A DNA stretch of 64,000 bases from Peribacillus psychrosaccharolyticus ATCC 23296 (lineage in GTDB: Bacteria > Bacillota > Bacilli > Bacillales > DSM-1321), in the NCBI RefSeq assembly GCF_000305495.1, contig NZ_AJTN02000193.1, positions 83,600 to 147,599 on the forward strand, in the 5' to 3' direction. The notes under the pieces are model-generated. The model did not search any database and was not told where the DNA came from. It saw nothing but the letters and a program-made list of their open reading frames with translations. The position numbers and the translations under genes were made by a program. Shown in pieces: positions 46,251 through 57,671 of the stretch (position 1 is the first letter of the stretch; every line of letters begins with the position of its first letter).

Positions 46251-46967
46251 TTACTCAATGGGCATTTTATTTGGAGTACCAGGTTTACGTGGATATTTCC
46301 TAGGTGTTTGCTTCACCTTTTGAATAATAATAATATTTCTTTCGCTGTTTTCTTCAGGTAAAAGAAACGGATGAACTTGATCCAATTTTCCACCCATAGC
46401 AGAAATCGCCTTTTTTCCAATATCTATTTCTTCTCCTGCACTAGCAGCCTTCATTGCAATAAATGTGCCGCCTGTCTTTACCAGCGGCAAACATAACTCA
46501 CTTAGAACTGACATCCTTGCAACAGCTCGGGCCATAACAATATCGTATTGTTCCCGTTGGTCTGCTTTTTGAGCAAACGTTTCAGCACGGTCATGATAAA
46601 AGGTCGTGTTTGTCAACTGAAGAGAAGCGGACAGATGCTCGAGAAAAGAAATCCTCTTATTTAACGAATCAACAATGGATACCTGAAGATTCGGGAAGCA
46701 AATTTTCAGCGGTATACTTGGAAATCCCGCTCCTGCGCCTACATCACAAATCTTATAAGGTTTAGTAAAATCAAAATAAAAGGCGGCGCTGACCGAATCA
46801 TAAAAATGCTTTAAATAAACATCTTCTTTTTCAGTTATAGCCGTTAAATTCATTTTTTCATTCCACTCTACCAAGAGCTCGTAATAGGTTTCAAACTGTT
46901 GCAGTTGAAGAGAGGAAAGCTCAATTCCCTTCTCCTTCAACTGTAATGCAAATTGGTCTATTTTCAT
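46251..46967 (-). CDS. rsmG: 16S rRNA (guanine527-N7)-methyltransferase RsmG
   Basis: This 238-aa SAM-dependent methyltransferase (GidB) modifies G527 in the 530 loop of 16S rRNA. The SAM motif [16 protein letters not shown] and the segment [11 protein letters not shown] are present. Loss of this enzyme gives low-level streptomycin resistance in other species; the gene looks intact here. It lies 25 nt downstream of mnmG. Confidence 0.97.
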   Translation of the reverse strand: MKIDQFALQLKEKGIELSSLQLQQFETYYELLVEWNEKMNLTAITEKEDVYLKHFYDSVSAAFYFDFTKPYKICDVGAGAGFPSIPLKICFPNLQVSIVDSLNKRISFLEHLSASLQLTNTTFYHDRAETFAQKADQREQYDIVMARAVARMSVLSELCLPLVKTGGTFIAMKAASAGEEIDIGKKAISAMGGKLDQVHPFLLPEENSERNIIIIQKVKQTPRKYPRKPGTPNKMPIE

Positions 46968-46992
46968 GAATTAAACATCCTTTTTAGGTCTT

Positions 46993-48879
46993 TTATCCTT
47001 CAACACGCGCAATTTTCCCTTGTTCTAAATAAACAAGTAATATTGAAACGTCTGCAGGATTAACCCCTGAAATTCTTGATGCCTGAGCGATGGATAGCGG
47101 CAGCACTTGTTTTAGCTTTTGACGTGCCTCTGTAGCCAATCCTGAAATGGCATCATAATCAATGTTGACCGGTATTTTTTTGTTTTCCATCTTTTTCAAC
47201 CGATCTACTTGCTGAAGGGACTTTTCAATATACCCTTCATACTTAATTTGTATTTCTACTTGTTCAGTTACATCATCATCTAGCTCAATTTCACTTGGTA
47301 TAAGCTGATTAATATGGCTGTAACTCATTTCTGGACGCTTAAGTAAGTCGGAAGCACGAATCCCATCCTTTAACTCACTGCCGCCGCCTTCTGTTACAAT
47401 TTGCTGTACTTGTTCAGTTGGTTTAATGAAAATTGACTGTAATCTGGCTTTTTCTGCTTCAACCGCTGCTTTTTTTAAGCAGAATGACTGATAACGATCT
47501 TCTTTAATTAAGCCAATTTTATGACCAAATTCTGTTAAACGAAGGTCTGCATTATCATGGCGGAGTAATAGACGGTATTCTGCCCGGGATGTTAAAAGTC
47601 GATAAGGCTCATTCGTTCCTTTTGTAACAAGATCATCTATTAACACACCAATATAGGCGTCTGCACGGCTAAGAATCAATTCTTCTTTTCCAATTGCCTT
47701 TAATCCTGCATTGATTCCGGCCATTAATCCTTGACCTGCAGCTTCTTCATAACCTGAAGTTCCGTTAATTTGACCAGCTGTATATAAGTTTTTCAACTTC
47801 TTCGTTTCAAGTGTAGGCCATAGCTGTGTTGGAACAATTGAATCATACTCAATCGCATATCCAGCCCTCATCATTTCACTTTTCTCCAGACCGGGAATAG
47901 ATCGAAGAATTTTATGTTGAACTTCTTCAGGTAAACTGGTGGATAATCCTTGTACATAGACTTCTTGCGTATTACGTCCTTCTGGTTCCAAGAAAATCTG
48001 ATGACGCGGCTTATCATTAAATCGAACGATTTTATCTTCGATGGATGGACAATAACGAGGACCGGTTCCTTTAATCATACCTGAATACATGGGAGAACGA
48101 TGAAGATTATCATCAATAATCTTATGAGTTTCCTCATTTGTATAAGTTAACCAGCATGGCAGCTGATCCGTAATAAACTTCGTTGTTTCATAAGAAAAGG
48201 CACGATGTTCTTTATCACCTGGTTGGATCTCAGTTTTACTATAATCAATTGTATGGCTGTTAATCCGAGGCGGCGTTCCTGTTTTAAAACGAACCAAGTC
48301 AAATCCCAGCTCCTGCAAATGCTCTGAAAGCCTAATGGATGGCTGTTGATTATTGGGACCGCTTGAATATTTCAAGTCACCAAGAATAATTTCTCCGCGC
48401 AAGAATGTTCCTGTCGTAATCACGACTGTTTTAGCTCGATAAACGGCACCCGTTTTTGTGATAACACCTGTACAAACATCGTCCTCAACAATCAGCTCCT
48501 CGACCATTCCTTGAAGCAGCGTTAAGTTCGGTTCATTTTCAATAGTTTTTTTCATTTCCTGCTGATATAAAAATTTATCTGCTTGTGCTCGTAAAGCACG
48601 AACAGCTGGACCTTTTGCTGTATTCAGCATTCTCATCTGGATATAGGTTTTATCGATATTTTTTCCCATTTCTCCGCCTAACGCGTCAATTTCCCTAACA
48701 ACAATTCCTTTTGCAGGGCCTCCGACTGACGGATTACATGGCATAAACGCAACCATATCGAGGTTAATCGTAATCATTAACGTCTTAGCACCAACTCTAG
48801 CAGCCGCAAGACCCGCTTCACTTCCTGCATGTCCTGCCCCAATGACAATTACATCATAACTTCCAGCATCATATTGCAT
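46993..48879 (-). CDS. mnmG: tRNA uridine-5-carboxymethylaminomethyl modification enzyme MnmG
   Basis: This 628-aa FAD protein (GidA) works with MnmE to modify wobble U34 of tRNAs. The N-terminal FAD motif is [17 protein letters not shown], followed by [11 protein letters not shown]. The GidA signatures [12 protein letters not shown] and [18 protein letters not shown] are intact. It lies 22 nt after mnmE in the same operon. Confidence 0.98.
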   Translation of the reverse strand: MQYDAGSYDVIVIGAGHAGSEAGLAAARVGAKTLMITINLDMVAFMPCNPSVGGPAKGIVVREIDALGGEMGKNIDKTYIQMRMLNTAKGPAVRALRAQADKFLYQQEMKKTIENEPNLTLLQGMVEELIVEDDVCTGVITKTGAVYRAKTVVITTGTFLRGEIILGDLKYSSGPNNQQPSIRLSEHLQELGFDLVRFKTGTPPRINSHTIDYSKTEIQPGDKEHRAFSYETTKFITDQLPCWLTYTNEETHKIIDDNLHRSPMYSGMIKGTGPRYCPSIEDKIVRFNDKPRHQIFLEPEGRNTQEVYVQGLSTSLPEEVQHKILRSIPGLEKSEMMRAGYAIEYDSIVPTQLWPTLETKKLKNLYTAGQINGTSGYEEAAGQGLMAGINAGLKAIGKEELILSRADAYIGVLIDDLVTKGTNEPYRLLTSRAEYRLLLRHDNADLRLTEFGHKIGLIKEDRYQSFCLKKAAVEAEKARLQSIFIKPTEQVQQIVTEGGGSELKDGIRASDLLKRPEMSYSHINQLIPSEIELDDDVTEQVEIQIKYEGYIEKSLQQVDRLKKMENKKIPVNIDYDAISGLATEARQKLKQVLPLSIAQASRISGVNPADVSILLVYLEQGKIARVEG

Positions 48880-48901
48880 TCTTTTTCCCTCCTATTATTT
48901 T

Positions 48902-50284
48902 TTATTTACCTAAACAAAATTGTGAAAAGAGTTGATTGATTAAGCCATCTTGCACACTTTCACCAATAATTTCGCCCAGCAGTTCCCATGCTTTCGTAAA
49001 ATCAATTTGAACTAAGTCTATAGGTATCCCCGCTTCAATCGCCTCAATGGATGATTCTATTGCTTGTAAAGCTTGACCCAATAAGGCAATATGACGCGCA
49101 TTCGAGACATACGTAAGATCACCTAATTCCAATGAACCCTTAAAGAACAATGACGCAATCGCTTCTTCTAAATCATCGATTCCTTGATCTTCTAGAAGAG
49201 AGGTAGATACAATTTGTTTAGCACCAATTTGTTTAACCTGATCGAGGTCAATCTTCCTAGGAAGATCTGTTTTGTTAATGATTACAATAACATCCATGCC
49301 TTCAATTGCTTCAAATAACAATTCATCTTCATGTGTCAGCTCAGCTGAATTATTTAAAACAAGCAGGATCAAATCTGCTTCCTTCAAAACCGCACGCGAA
49401 CGCTCAACACCAATTCTTTCAACGATATCTTCCGTTTCACGAATGCCGGCTGTATCAACCAATTTTAGTGGAACGCCTCTTACATTTACATACTCTTCAA
49501 TAACATCCCGTGTCGTACCTGGAATATCGGTTACAATCGCTTTATTTTCATGTACTAAGCTATTAAGCAAAGAAGATTTCCCAACGTTTGGTCTCCCAAT
49601 AATAACGGTTGATAATCCATCACGTAATATCTTTCCCTGCTCAGAAGTATTTAGAATTTTTTCTATTTCTGTTTTCACGAAATAAGCTTTTTCTAAAAAT
49701 AAACGGTGAGTCATTTCTTCAACGTCATCATACTCCGGATAATCTATATTAACCTCGACCTGTGCGAGGGTTTGCAAAATTTCTTGTCGTAATCGACGGA
49801 TAAGCTGCGAAAGCCTTCCCTCCATTTGTCCTAATGCAACATTCATTGCTTTATCTGTTTTTGCACGAATTAAATCCATTACGGCTTCTGCCTGTGAAAG
49901 ATCTATCCGTCCATTTAAAAAAGCCCGCTTCGTAAATTCACCAGGCTCGGCCAATCTAGCTCCTCGAGAAAGAACCAACTGCAGGACACGATTCACTGAA
50001 ACGATTCCTCCATGACAGTTGATTTCTACTACATCTTCACGGGTAAAAGTTTTCGGACCCTTCATGATAGAAACCATTACTTCTTCCACTGTTTCTTCCG
50101 TTTTAGGATTGACTAAATGACCATAATGAATCGTATGCGAATCAGCATCTTCTAATCTTTTATTCCCTGGACCACGGTAGATGGAATCAGCAATTTGATA
50201 GGCATCATCTCCACTAATCCTTACAATGGCAATCGCACCTTCTCCCATCGGCGTAGAAATAGCTGTAATTGTATCAAATTCCAT
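48902..50284 (-). CDS. mnmE: tRNA modification GTPase MnmE
   Basis: This 460-aa K+-activated GTPase is the partner of MnmG. The N-terminal formyl-THF-binding domain starts [19 protein letters not shown]. The G domain has P-loop [12 protein letters not shown] and [10 protein letters not shown]. The C-terminus ends with the catalytic CLGK motif. It is the first gene of mnmE-mnmG-rsmG-noc. Confidence 0.98.
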   Translation of the reverse strand: MEFDTITAISTPMGEGAIAIVRISGDDAYQIADSIYRGPGNKRLEDADSHTIHYGHLVNPKTEETVEEVMVSIMKGPKTFTREDVVEINCHGGIVSVNRVLQLVLSRGARLAEPGEFTKRAFLNGRIDLSQAEAVMDLIRAKTDKAMNVALGQMEGRLSQLIRRLRQEILQTLAQVEVNIDYPEYDDVEEMTHRLFLEKAYFVKTEIEKILNTSEQGKILRDGLSTVIIGRPNVGKSSLLNSLVHENKAIVTDIPGTTRDVIEEYVNVRGVPLKLVDTAGIRETEDIVERIGVERSRAVLKEADLILLVLNNSAELTHEDELLFEAIEGMDVIVIINKTDLPRKIDLDQVKQIGAKQIVSTSLLEDQGIDDLEEAIASLFFKGSLELGDLTYVSNARHIALLGQALQAIESSIEAIEAGIPIDLVQIDFTKAWELLGEIIGESVQDGLINQLFSQFCLGK

Positions 50285-50445
50285 TTGTCTTTCACCTCGT
50301 TTTAGTTAGAAGTTCACGACTATCGTCAGGAGCTTACAACCATGTAATTATCTATTTAAATAAAAAGCTTTAATTGAACCCTAAATTACTACAATACCAT
50401 AGTAACACTATGAAAAAAAGCAGATAACCCTATGCTTATTCCAAG

Positions 50446-50495
50446 TTATCCACATGTTTTTAAGAATGCAGCTAGTTTATTTTAACTTATCCACA
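50446..50495. other. Pair of DnaA boxes between mnmE and khpB
   Basis: Two perfect TTATCCACA sequences lie at 50446-50454 and 50487-50495, both followed by TGT. The rest of 50285-50560 is AT-rich with no visible gene. Confidence 0.75.
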
Positions 50496-50563
50496 TGTGA
50501 ATAACAACAGGCCGGAAACTGTTCCCTTTTCTGCTTTTCTCAGCAAACGCTGACTGAAATATG

Positions 50564-50600
50564 AAAAAGGTCCTTCTGCCATTGGCAGAGGGACCTTTTT
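50564..50600 (-). terminator. Rho-independent terminator of khpB
   Basis: AAAAAGGTCC..TCTGCC pairs with GGCAGA..GGACCTTTTT (a long stem with one mismatch) and overlaps the khpB stop codon. Confidence 0.9.
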
Positions 50601-51225
50601 AGGCTTTATTTTTTGGAGAAATGATTAAATGACGGAAAGGTTCTGTACCACTAGATGTCGTTTTGATTTTCGGATTTTTCAAAAGTGCCGTATGAATAAT
50701 CTTTCGTTCATATGAAGGCATCGGTTCAAGAGAAACTTCTTTCCCAGACTTATGTGCTTTATCTGCCATTCTTTCAGCTAATTGGATCAGCGTATCATTC
50801 CGCCTTTGCCGATACCCTTCAGCATCGACTATTATCGTAATATACTGTTTAGAATGTCGATTTGCGACAAGCTGGGTTAAATATTGAAGCGAATTTAATG
50901 TTTGACCTCTCTTGCCGATTAATAAGGCAATTTTTTCACCGGATAAATGAAAGGTAACCACTTTTCCTTCCCTTTTTACCGTAATTTCAGATTGAACATT
51001 CATTTTTTCGCTAATATTCTTCAGAAATTGACAAGCTTCCTCGACAGGATCCGGCAGCAATGAAGCACGAACGACTGCTTTTCTGGCACCAATCCAGCCT
51101 AGAAACCCTTTTTTTCCTTGATCGACTACTTCAATTTCGACATTATCTCTAGTGGTGTTCAATTGAGCTAAAGCAGATGCGACTGCGTCCTCGACAGATT
51201 GTCCTGCAGCAGTTACCTGTTTCAC
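50599..51225 (-). CDS. khpB: RNA-binding protein KhpB (Jag/EloR)
   Basis: This 208-aa protein has an N-terminal Jag domain (about 1-50), a KH domain (about 75-145, with [16 protein letters not shown]) and a C-terminal R3H domain. Jag/KhpB binds many RNAs and influences cell elongation and sporulation. Its start overlaps the yidC stop by 4 nt (ATGA), so the two are coupled. Confidence 0.96.
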   Translation of the reverse strand: MKQVTAAGQSVEDAVASALAQLNTTRDNVEIEVVDQGKKGFLGWIGARKAVVRASLLPDPVEEACQFLKNISEKMNVQSEITVKREGKVVTFHLSGEKIALLIGKRGQTLNSLQYLTQLVANRHSKQYITIIVDAEGYRQRRNDTLIQLAERMADKAHKSGKEVSLEPMPSYERKIIHTALLKNPKIKTTSSGTEPFRHLIISPKNKA

Positions 51226-52010
51226 TTTTTCTTTGCTCCTCCCGCATTTTCGGCAGCTAATTTTTTCATATCTGGACCTTTAATGACTAATGTTTGAACA
51301 ATCATAAAGATATTACCGACTACCCAATATAATGAAAGAGCAGCTGGGAACTTAATTGCAAAAATCAAAATCATAACCGGCATGATATAAAGCATCATTG
51401 TCATTTGTGTAGCCATTTGCGGATTGGACTGAGTACCAGCCATTGTGATTTTCTGTTGAATGAAGGTCGTAATACCCGCAATAATTGGCAATAGGTAAAT
51501 TGGATCTGGATTACCTAAATCAAACCAAAGGAAGCTATGCTTAGAAATCTCCGCTGTACGGCTGATTGCATGGTAAAACCCAATTAAAATCGGCATTTGG
51601 ACAATCAACGGGAAACAGCCTGCAAGGGGATTAACATTATATTTCTTGAAGAGTGCCATCGTTTCTTGCTGAAGCTTTTGTTGAGTTGCTGCGTCCTTAG
51701 AGGCGTACTTATCTTTAAGTTCTTTCATTTCAGGCTGAATAGCCTGCATAGCTTTTGAACTTTTGGTTTGTTTGATCATTAAAGGGAGCATTGCAAAACG
51801 AATTATGAGCGTAACGACGATTAATCCTAATCCGTAACTATTACCTAGTAATTCGGAAAACCAAATAATCACTTTGGATAATGGATAGACAATGTATTCA
51901 TTCCAAAAACCACTGCTGCTTGAATCAATTGGTTGATTGATCTCGGTACAACCTGCTAATAACATCGTAATCGATGCCAAAGCCATTATAAGTATGATTC
52001 TTTTCTTCAA
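51222..52010 (-). CDS. yidC: Membrane protein insertase YidC (SpoIIIJ type)
   Basis: This 262-aa lipoprotein insertase helps integrate membrane proteins and, in Bacillus subtilis, is needed for forespore gene expression in sporulation. Lipobox LAGC gives Cys21. Five membrane segments follow, with the hydrophilic groove arginine in [11 protein letters not shown] and the motif [14 protein letters not shown]. It lies downstream of rnpA and upstream of khpB as in all bacilli. Confidence 0.97.
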   Translation of the reverse strand: MKKRIILIMALASITMLLAGCTEINQPIDSSSSGFWNEYIVYPLSKVIIWFSELLGNSYGLGLIVVTLIIRFAMLPLMIKQTKSSKAMQAIQPEMKELKDKYASKDAATQQKLQQETMALFKKYNVNPLAGCFPLIVQMPILIGFYHAISRTAEISKHSFLWFDLGNPDPIYLLPIIAGITTFIQQKITMAGTQSNPQMATQMTMMLYIMPVMILIFAIKFPAALSLYWVVGNIFMIVQTLVIKGPDMKKLAAENAGGAKKK

Positions 52011-52178
52011 CCGTAATTTCCTCCAATCTTCAAAACAATCTGATAAAAAAACTCAATTCAGAATCCAGGAAGCAAGGCGCCCTGGATTCTGATGGTTGTC
52101 CCAAAAGGGATTCTTATTTAAGAAGCACTCCCAAAAAGCTTTATCTATGTTTTAGTCTTTAAGCCTATATAAAGGATA

Positions 52179-52535
52179 TTATCTTTTTTTGGATTGGAAA
52201 GTAAGCGAATCAGACCGCTTTAGCACATGTGTTAAGCTGCTTTTCACTTCAGAAAATCCCATATCAGCTGCTGGTTTACGGGCAATTACCACATAATCCT
52301 TACCGGTTTGGATGTTTTCCTTTAATTCTAAAAAAGATTGCCTAACATATCTTTTCACTTGAACACGGACCACAGCATTCCCAATTTTCTTGCTCACGGA
52401 AAGACCGATTCTAAAATAATCCTGATCCGGCTTTTCAAGGACATAGACAACGAATTGTCTATTAGCGAATGACTCACCCTTTTTAAAAGCCAGCTGGAAT
52501 TCATCATTCTTTTTTATTCTTAGCTTTTTTTTCAT
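52179..52535 (-). CDS. rnpA: Ribonuclease P protein component
   Basis: This 118-aa basic protein supports the catalytic RNase P RNA in tRNA 5' processing. The RNase P motif is [18 protein letters not shown]. The N-terminal [19 protein letters not shown] matches the family. It follows rpmH after a hairpin that probably attenuates transcription. Confidence 0.97.
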   Translation of the reverse strand: MKKKLRIKKNDEFQLAFKKGESFANRQFVVYVLEKPDQDYFRIGLSVSKKIGNAVVRVQVKRYVRQSFLELKENIQTGKDYVVIARKPAADMGFSEVKSSLTHVLKRSDSLTFQSKKR

Positions 52536-52589
52536 GCTTTACACCTTCAATAACCTTAATTGGGACAAATTAAGAACCGCTTATTATGA

Positions 52590-52622
52590 GAAAAAAAGAC
52601 CACTGAAATTTTTCAGTGATCT
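52590..52622 (-). terminator. Hairpin/attenuator between rpmH and rnpA
   Basis: GATCACTGAAA pairs with TTTCAGTGGTC and is followed by seven T on the minus strand. It overlaps the rpmH stop codon. Confidence 0.88.
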
Positions 52623-52755
52623 ATGCAGATAATACTTTTCTGCCTTTGCGGCGACGTGCAGCTATAACTCTACGTCCAGTTTTCGAGCTCATACGGCTAC
52701 GGAAACCATGAACTTTACTATGCTTACGCTTATTTGGTTGATACGTACGTTTCAT
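52621..52755 (-). CDS. rpmH: 50S ribosomal protein L34
   Basis: This 44-aa, highly basic protein reads [20 protein letters not shown] and onward, ending GRKVLSA, the canonical L34. The SD GGGAGGTG lies upstream of ATG 52755. It is the gene closest to dnaA on the left and is divergent from it. Confidence 0.98.
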   Translation of the reverse strand: MKRTYQPNKRKHSKVHGFRSRMSSKTGRRVIAARRRKGRKVLSA

Positions 52756-52942
52756 TTATGACACCTCCCTGAGGAATAACAGTTAAAGACAGTCTAGATA
52801 ATTATATAGACCAACCCAGTAAAATGTCAACCTTTCCTTAAAATTAATATCGGACGCTATAAATCTTCAGCTAAGAACTTTGGTTGATCATTCTCAACTA
52901 ACCTAAATGAAAACCACCAGGTATATTCTTATTCCACCTCCC

Positions 52943-53218
52943 TGTGGATAGTTTTTCGACACATTTTTTATTATCCACAGGCTTTTCAAATACCTTTTAC
53001 ACATAGTATTTGGCTGTGGAAAAGTTTTTCCCACAGCTTGTCAAACTTGTGGATAAACTTTTCTAAGCCATTGCAACTAGTGCGAATATCTGATATTATA
53101 TTTGTGTTTTCACTCTGGATAACTAGCGATGATAAAATAAGTTATCCACAGATTGTTAATAACATGTGGATAGATTTTTCCGGCTGTGGATAATCTGTTG
53201 TCCACAAACGGTGGATAA
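52943..53218. other. oriC: oriC part 1: DnaA-box cluster upstream of dnaA
   Basis: Perfect boxes lie at 52971-52979 (forward), 53048-53056 (reverse), 53142-53150 (forward) and 53185-53193 (reverse). One-mismatch boxes lie at 52943, 53015, 53114, 53165, 53198 and 53210. This corresponds to the incA/incB part of a bipartite Bacillus origin. No gene lies in 52756-53433. Confidence 0.93.
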
Positions 53219-53266
53219 TGTCGAAAACTGTTTTTCTTCCTTATTATATATTTTCTCCTATACCTG

Positions 53267-53319
53267 TTGATGAATATTTATCCTATTTATTAAAATTAGC
53301 TTACTTCCTCCTGTACAAT
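53267..53319 (+). promoter_or_regulatory. Candidate promoter region of dnaA
   Basis: Two possible sigma-A pairs overlap: TTGATG (53267) with TAAAAT (53291), spacing 18, and TTAAAA (53290) with TACAAT (53314), spacing 18. Both are just downstream of the DnaA-box cluster, which allows autoregulation. Confidence 0.4.
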
Positions 53320-53433
53320 GGTTGTACAGCAAAAAAATGAAGTATGTATCATTGTCGAGTATGCAAGGCAGAAGTCGATTAATCTGTCCTTTTTTATATT
53401 TTTTTAAAAGAATTTTGTAAAGGAGGGATTGTC

Positions 53434-54783
53434 TTGGAAAACATCGATAGTTTATGGAACCAATCTCTATCTAAAATGGAAAAGAAGATTAGCAAACCGA
53501 GTTTTGAAACGTGGTTAAAATCTACTAAAGCTTATATGCTTCAAGGAGATATATTGACAGTTACCGCTCCAAATGAATTTGCACGAGACTGGCTGGAAGA
53601 GCGCTATTCTCATCTTATCTCCGAAGTATTATTAGAATTAACCGGCGAAGAGCTGGAAGTTAAATTTATTATCCCCTCTAACCAGGAAGATGATGAGTTC
53701 ATTGTTCCTGCACCCGGAAAGAAACGCAAAAAAAATGAGAATGCTCAAAATGATTTTAACCAATCTATGTTGAATACAAAAAACACATTCGATACTTTTG
53801 TTATTGGATCTGGAAACCGTTTTGCTCATGCTGCTTCACTTGCTGTTGCCGAAGCACCTGCCAAAGCTTATAATCCACTGTTTATCTACGGAGGGGTTGG
53901 TCTAGGAAAGACTCACCTTATGCATGCCATTGGTCATTATGTACTCGAGCATAATCCTCGTGCAAAAGTAGTATATTTATCTTCCGAAAAATTTACGAAT
54001 GAGTTCATTAACTCAATTCGTGACAATAAAGCAGGAGAATTCCGAGATAAATATCGCAGCGTTGATGTCCTTTTAATCGATGATATTCAATTCTTAGCTG
54101 GAAAAGAACAGACACAGGAAGAATTTTTCCATACGTTTAATGCTCTTCATGAAGAAAGTAAACAAATTGTTATTTCTAGTGATCGGCCCCCAAAAGAAAT
54201 TCCTACACTGGAAGATCGTCTGCGTTCTAGATTTGAATGGGGCCTGATTACAGATATCACACCACCTGATCTAGAAACTCGGATTGCCATTCTTCGTAAA
54301 AAAGCAAAAGCCGAAGGATTGGATATCCCTAACGAAGCTATGCTTTACATTGCCAATCAAATTGATTCCAATATTCGTGAACTTGAAGGTGCCCTTATTC
54401 GTGTTGTTGCGTACTCTTCCTTAATAAATAAAGATATTAATGCCGACTTAGCTGCAGAAGCACTAAAAGATATCATTCCAAGCTCTAAGCCGAGAATTAT
54501 TACCATCCTTGATATACAAAAAACGGTTGGTCAGCATTATAGTATTAAACTTGAAGATTTTAAGGCTAAAAAACGAACAAAGACAGTCGCTTTCCCTCGT
54601 CAAATTGCTATGTACTTATCTAGAGAGCTGACTGATTTCTCACTTCCTAAGATTGGTGATGAATTTGGAGGACGAGATCATACGACTGTTATTCATGCAC
54701 ACGAAAAAATATCGAAGCTGCTTCAAACCGATTCACAACTGCAAAGACAAGTAAAAGAAATCCAAGAACAGCTCAGGGTATAA
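53434..54783 (+). CDS. dnaA: Chromosomal replication initiator DnaA
   Basis: This 449-aa AAA+ protein binds DnaA boxes and melts the origin. Domain I (about 1-85), a short linker, the AAA+ domain with Walker [10 protein letters not shown] (about 153-161) and Walker [10 protein letters not shown], and domain IV with the DNA-binding signature [15 protein letters not shown] are complete. It starts with TTG at 53434, as in Bacillus subtilis, after SD AAGGAGGG. Confidence 0.98.
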   Translation: MENIDSLWNQSLSKMEKKISKPSFETWLKSTKAYMLQGDILTVTAPNEFARDWLEERYSHLISEVLLELTGEELEVKFIIPSNQEDDEFIVPAPGKKRKKNENAQNDFNQSMLNTKNTFDTFVIGSGNRFAHAASLAVAEAPAKAYNPLFIYGGVGLGKTHLMHAIGHYVLEHNPRAKVVYLSSEKFTNEFINSIRDNKAGEFRDKYRSVDVLLIDDIQFLAGKEQTQEEFFHTFNALHEESKQIVISSDRPPKEIPTLEDRLRSRFEWGLITDITPPDLETRIAILRKKAKAEGLDIPNEAMLYIANQIDSNIRELEGALIRVVAYSSLINKDINADLAAEALKDIIPSSKPRIITILDIQKTVGQHYSIKLEDFKAKKRTKTVAFPRQIAMYLSRELTDFSLPKIGDEFGGRDHTTVIHAHEKISKLLQTDSQLQRQVKEIQEQLRV

Positions 54784-54794
54784 GCTCTGGAAAC

Positions 54795-54938
54795 TGTGTA
54801 TAACTTGCTTGCATTTACACACAGTCTGTCCACATGTGGATAGACTGTTTTTCCTTGGCTTTTCAAGGGTTATCCACATATCCACAAGCCCTACTACTAT
54901 TACTACTATCTTTTAAATAAAAAATATTATATATATAT
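54795..54938. other. oriC: oriC part 2: DnaA boxes, DnaA-trios and DNA unwinding element
   Basis: Between dnaA and dnaN are boxes at 54835-54843 (one mismatch), 54870-54878 (perfect) and 54878-54886 (one mismatch). Then come the trinucleotide repeats CTACTACTATTACTACTA (54891-54908), which match DnaA-trios of the Bacillus subtilis unwinding site, and an A/T-only tract at 54911-54938. Confidence 0.93.
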
Positions 54939-54982
54939 GCGGCTAAAAACGAAAAATGCACTCTATTTTAGGAGGATGTAAA

Positions 54983-56119
54983 ATGAAATTTATTATCCAG
55001 CGTGATCGTCTTATTCAAAGCGTCAATGAAGTCATGAAAGCTGTAACCTCCCGAACAACTATTCCAATTTTAACTGGGATCAAATTAACGGCAGATTCAG
55101 AAGGTTTAACATTGACAGGTAGTGATTCAGATATTTCTATCCAATCATTTATACCTGTTGAAGAAGATGAACATGAAATTGTTGAAGTAAAAGAAAGTGG
55201 AGCTATTGTTCTAAATGCACGCTTTTTCGGTGAAATCATTAAAAAGTTACCTATGGAGACAGTTGAAATCGAAGTTCATAATAATTTTCAAACGACCATT
55301 CGTTCAGGTAAAGCTGAATTTAATTTAAATGGCTTAGATGCTGAAGAGTATCCGCACCTGCCGCTTATTGAAGAAGAAAATATTATTAAAATACCAGCTG
55401 ATCTTTTGAAATCTTTAATCCGTCAAACTGTGTTTGCAGTGTCCACCTCAGAAACACGCCCCATCTTGACAGGTGTAAAGTTGGAGGTTCAAAACGAAGA
55501 GTTAACCTGTATTGCAACAGACAGTCACAGGCTGGCAATGAGAAAAGCGCCTATTGAAAGTAAACTAACGGATCCTACTAGTGTGGTTATTCCAGGGAAA
55601 AGTTTAAATGAGCTAAGCAAAATACTTGATGATAACAACGAAATTATTGAAATGGTTATTACGGAAAACCAAGTGCTGTTTAAAGCAAAAAATTTATTGT
55701 TCTTCTCAAGATTATTAGAGGGCAACTATCCAGATACATCCCGTTTAATTCCTTCAGAAAGTAAGACAGATGTGATCGTTCATGCAAAAGAATTTTTAAA
55801 AGCTATTGATCGTGCATCTTTACTAGCAAGAGAAGGACGAAACAATGTTGTCAAACTTTCAACTCTTCCAGGAGGAGTCATTGAGGTTTCTTCTAATACA
55901 CCGGAAATTGGTAAAGTCGTGGAAGAAGTTCAAGCAGAACTCATTGAAGGTGATGAGTTGAAAATATCTTTCAGTGCAAAATTTGTTATGGATGCATTAA
56001 AAGCGCTGGAGGGTACGGATATCAAAATTAATTTCACAGGTGCTATGCGCCCATTTGTAATTCGCTCTATTCATGACGATACAATGCTGCAGTTAATTCT
56101 TCCGGTTCGTACTTACTAA
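54983..56119 (+). CDS. dnaN: DNA polymerase III beta clamp
   Basis: This 378-aa sliding clamp forms a homodimeric ring on DNA. Three clamp domains are present, and the C-terminus has the conserved MRPFVIRS and MLQLILPVRTY. The start is ATG 54983 with SD GGAGGATG; an in-frame ATG at 54956 lies upstream of the SD. A terminator after the gene separates it from rlbA. Confidence 0.98.
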   Translation: MKFIIQRDRLIQSVNEVMKAVTSRTTIPILTGIKLTADSEGLTLTGSDSDISIQSFIPVEEDEHEIVEVKESGAIVLNARFFGEIIKKLPMETVEIEVHNNFQTTIRSGKAEFNLNGLDAEEYPHLPLIEEENIIKIPADLLKSLIRQTVFAVSTSETRPILTGVKLEVQNEELTCIATDSHRLAMRKAPIESKLTDPTSVVIPGKSLNELSKILDDNNEIIEMVITENQVLFKAKNLLFFSRLLEGNYPDTSRLIPSESKTDVIVHAKEFLKAIDRASLLAREGRNNVVKLSTLPGGVIEVSSNTPEIGKVVEEVQAELIEGDELKISFSAKFVMDALKALEGTDIKINFTGAMRPFVIRSIHDDTMLQLILPVRTY

Positions 56120-56146
56120 GTTAAAACATTATTCTTTTTTACAGAG

Positions 56147-56175
56147 AAAAGGTCTGATTAACAGGCCTTTTTTCT
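56147..56175 (+). terminator. Terminator of dnaN
   Basis: AAGGTCTG pairs with CAGGCCTT (one G-U), followed by six T. Confidence 0.82.
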
Positions 56176-56300
56176 GTAGTTACCTTTGTAAAACACAATT
56201 TTTTACCTGTTTTTAGTTAAAAAATCGGCAATGCTTTGTCTTAATGTCTTTTTTTTAGTAAAATAAAGTATTAGAGATTACTTTGAAGGTAGTGAAGGAA

Positions 56301-56519
56301 ATGCAAATAACTGAAATACAGATCCAAACTGAATACATTACGCTTGGACAATTTTTAAAGCTGGCAGATATTATCCAAAGCGGCGGCATGGCCAAAGCCT
56401 TCCTAGGTGAAAATGATGTTTTCATCAATGAAGAATTCGATGTCCGTCGAGGCAGAAAATTACGAGAGGGTGACATAATCGATATACCAGACATCGGAAT
56501 ATTCATCATTACTCGTTAA
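56301..56519 (+). CDS. rlbA: S4-domain ribosome-maturation protein RlbA (YaaA)
   Basis: This 72-aa S4-like RNA-binding protein reads TLGQFLKLADIIQSGGMAK and RRGRKLREGDIIDI, typical of the YaaA family linked to late 50S assembly. ATG 56301 gives the usual N-terminal length; TTG 56283 and GTG 56292 are possible alternatives since the SD context (GAAGGT, then AAGGA) is ambiguous. It lies 21 nt upstream of recF. Confidence 0.93.
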   Translation: MQITEIQIQTEYITLGQFLKLADIIQSGGMAKAFLGENDVFINEEFDVRRGRKLREGDIIDIPDIGIFIITR

Positions 56520-56540
56520 AGTAAAAGGGAAGTATCGACT

Positions 56541-57659
56541 ATGTATATAGAAAACTTAGCCTTAAGGAACTACCGAAATTATCAAAACCTAGAGCTTTCT
56601 TTCGAAAACAAGGTCAACGTGATATTAGGCGAAAATGCACAAGGTAAAACAAATGTCATGGAATCAATTTTTGTCTTAGCTATGGCTAAATCGCATCGGA
56701 CATCAAATGATAAAGATCTTATTCGTTGGGATGAAGAATATGCTAAAATAGAAGGACGGGTTCGAAAACAAACTACGTCGATTCCTTTAGAATTAACGAT
56801 TTCCAAAAAAGGTAAAAAAGCGAAATGTAATCATATCGAACAGAAAAAACTAAGCCAGTATGTTGGAAATATGAATGTCGTTATGTTTGCACCGGAGGAT
56901 CTTCACTTGGTAAAAGGAGCTCCACAAGTCAGACGGCGGTTCATTGATATGGAAATCGGCCAGGTTTCGCCTGTTTATCTTCATGATATGAGTCAATATC
57001 ATAAAATTCTTATCCAAAGAAACCATTACTTAAAGCTTCTTCAAACAAGAAAACAAACGGATACTGCTATGCTTGATGTCTTAACTGAACAGTTCATACA
57101 TTATGCAGTGAAAATTGTCGAGAGAAGGTATAGGTTTCTGCATTTACTTCAAAATTGGGCTGAACCGATTCATTCTGGAATTTCGAGAAATCTGGAAAAG
57201 TTGAAAATCCAGTATAAACCTTCCCTTGATGTATCAGAATCTATGGATTTGACGAAAATGATAGAAGTATTTGAAGATAAATTTTCCAAGGTGAGAACAA
57301 GAGAAATTGAACGTGGTGTTACATTGGCAGGACCTCATCGAGATGACTTAGCTTTCTTTGTCAATGGCAGAGATGTTCAAACCTTTGGGTCACAAGGACA
57401 GCAGCGAACAACAGCTCTTTCACTGAAGCTTGCTGAAATTGAATTGATACATGCAGAAATTGACGAATATCCAATTCTATTACTCGATGATGTTTTATCT
57501 GAACTGGATGATTATCGCCAATCACATCTGCTTAATACGATTCAAGGAAAAGTACAAACCTTTGTAACCACTACCTCTGTTGATGGAATTGACCATCAAA
57601 CCTTGCGCGGTGCATCAACCTTTACGGTGCACCAGGGAAATGTCATACAAGTCAAATGA
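56541..57659 (+). CDS. recF: DNA replication and repair protein RecF
   Basis: This 372-aa SMC-like ATPase helps load RecA at gaps. Walker A is GENAQGKTN (30-38), the signature is [18 protein letters not shown], and Walker B is [13 protein letters not shown]. It belongs to the dnaN-recF-gyrB block. Confidence 0.97.
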   Translation: MYIENLALRNYRNYQNLELSFENKVNVILGENAQGKTNVMESIFVLAMAKSHRTSNDKDLIRWDEEYAKIEGRVRKQTTSIPLELTISKKGKKAKCNHIEQKKLSQYVGNMNVVMFAPEDLHLVKGAPQVRRRFIDMEIGQVSPVYLHDMSQYHKILIQRNHYLKLLQTRKQTDTAMLDVLTEQFIHYAVKIVERRYRFLHLLQNWAEPIHSGISRNLEKLKIQYKPSLDVSESMDLTKMIEVFEDKFSKVRTREIERGVTLAGPHRDDLAFFVNGRDVQTFGSQGQQRTTALSLKLAEIELIHAEIDEYPILLLDDVLSELDDYRQSHLLNTIQGKVQTFVTTTSVDGIDHQTLRGASTFTVHQGNVIQVK

Positions 57660-57671
57660 TGAGGTGAACTT

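Noticed and set aside
49272-49685. 137-codon plus-strand frame inside mnmE
   Set aside because: Antisense shadow of the GTPase domain; Ser/Ile-rich composition typical of reverse-strand reading.
53027-53035. Further DnaA-like box TTTCCCACA
   Set aside because: Two mismatches from consensus; not counted in the origin cluster.
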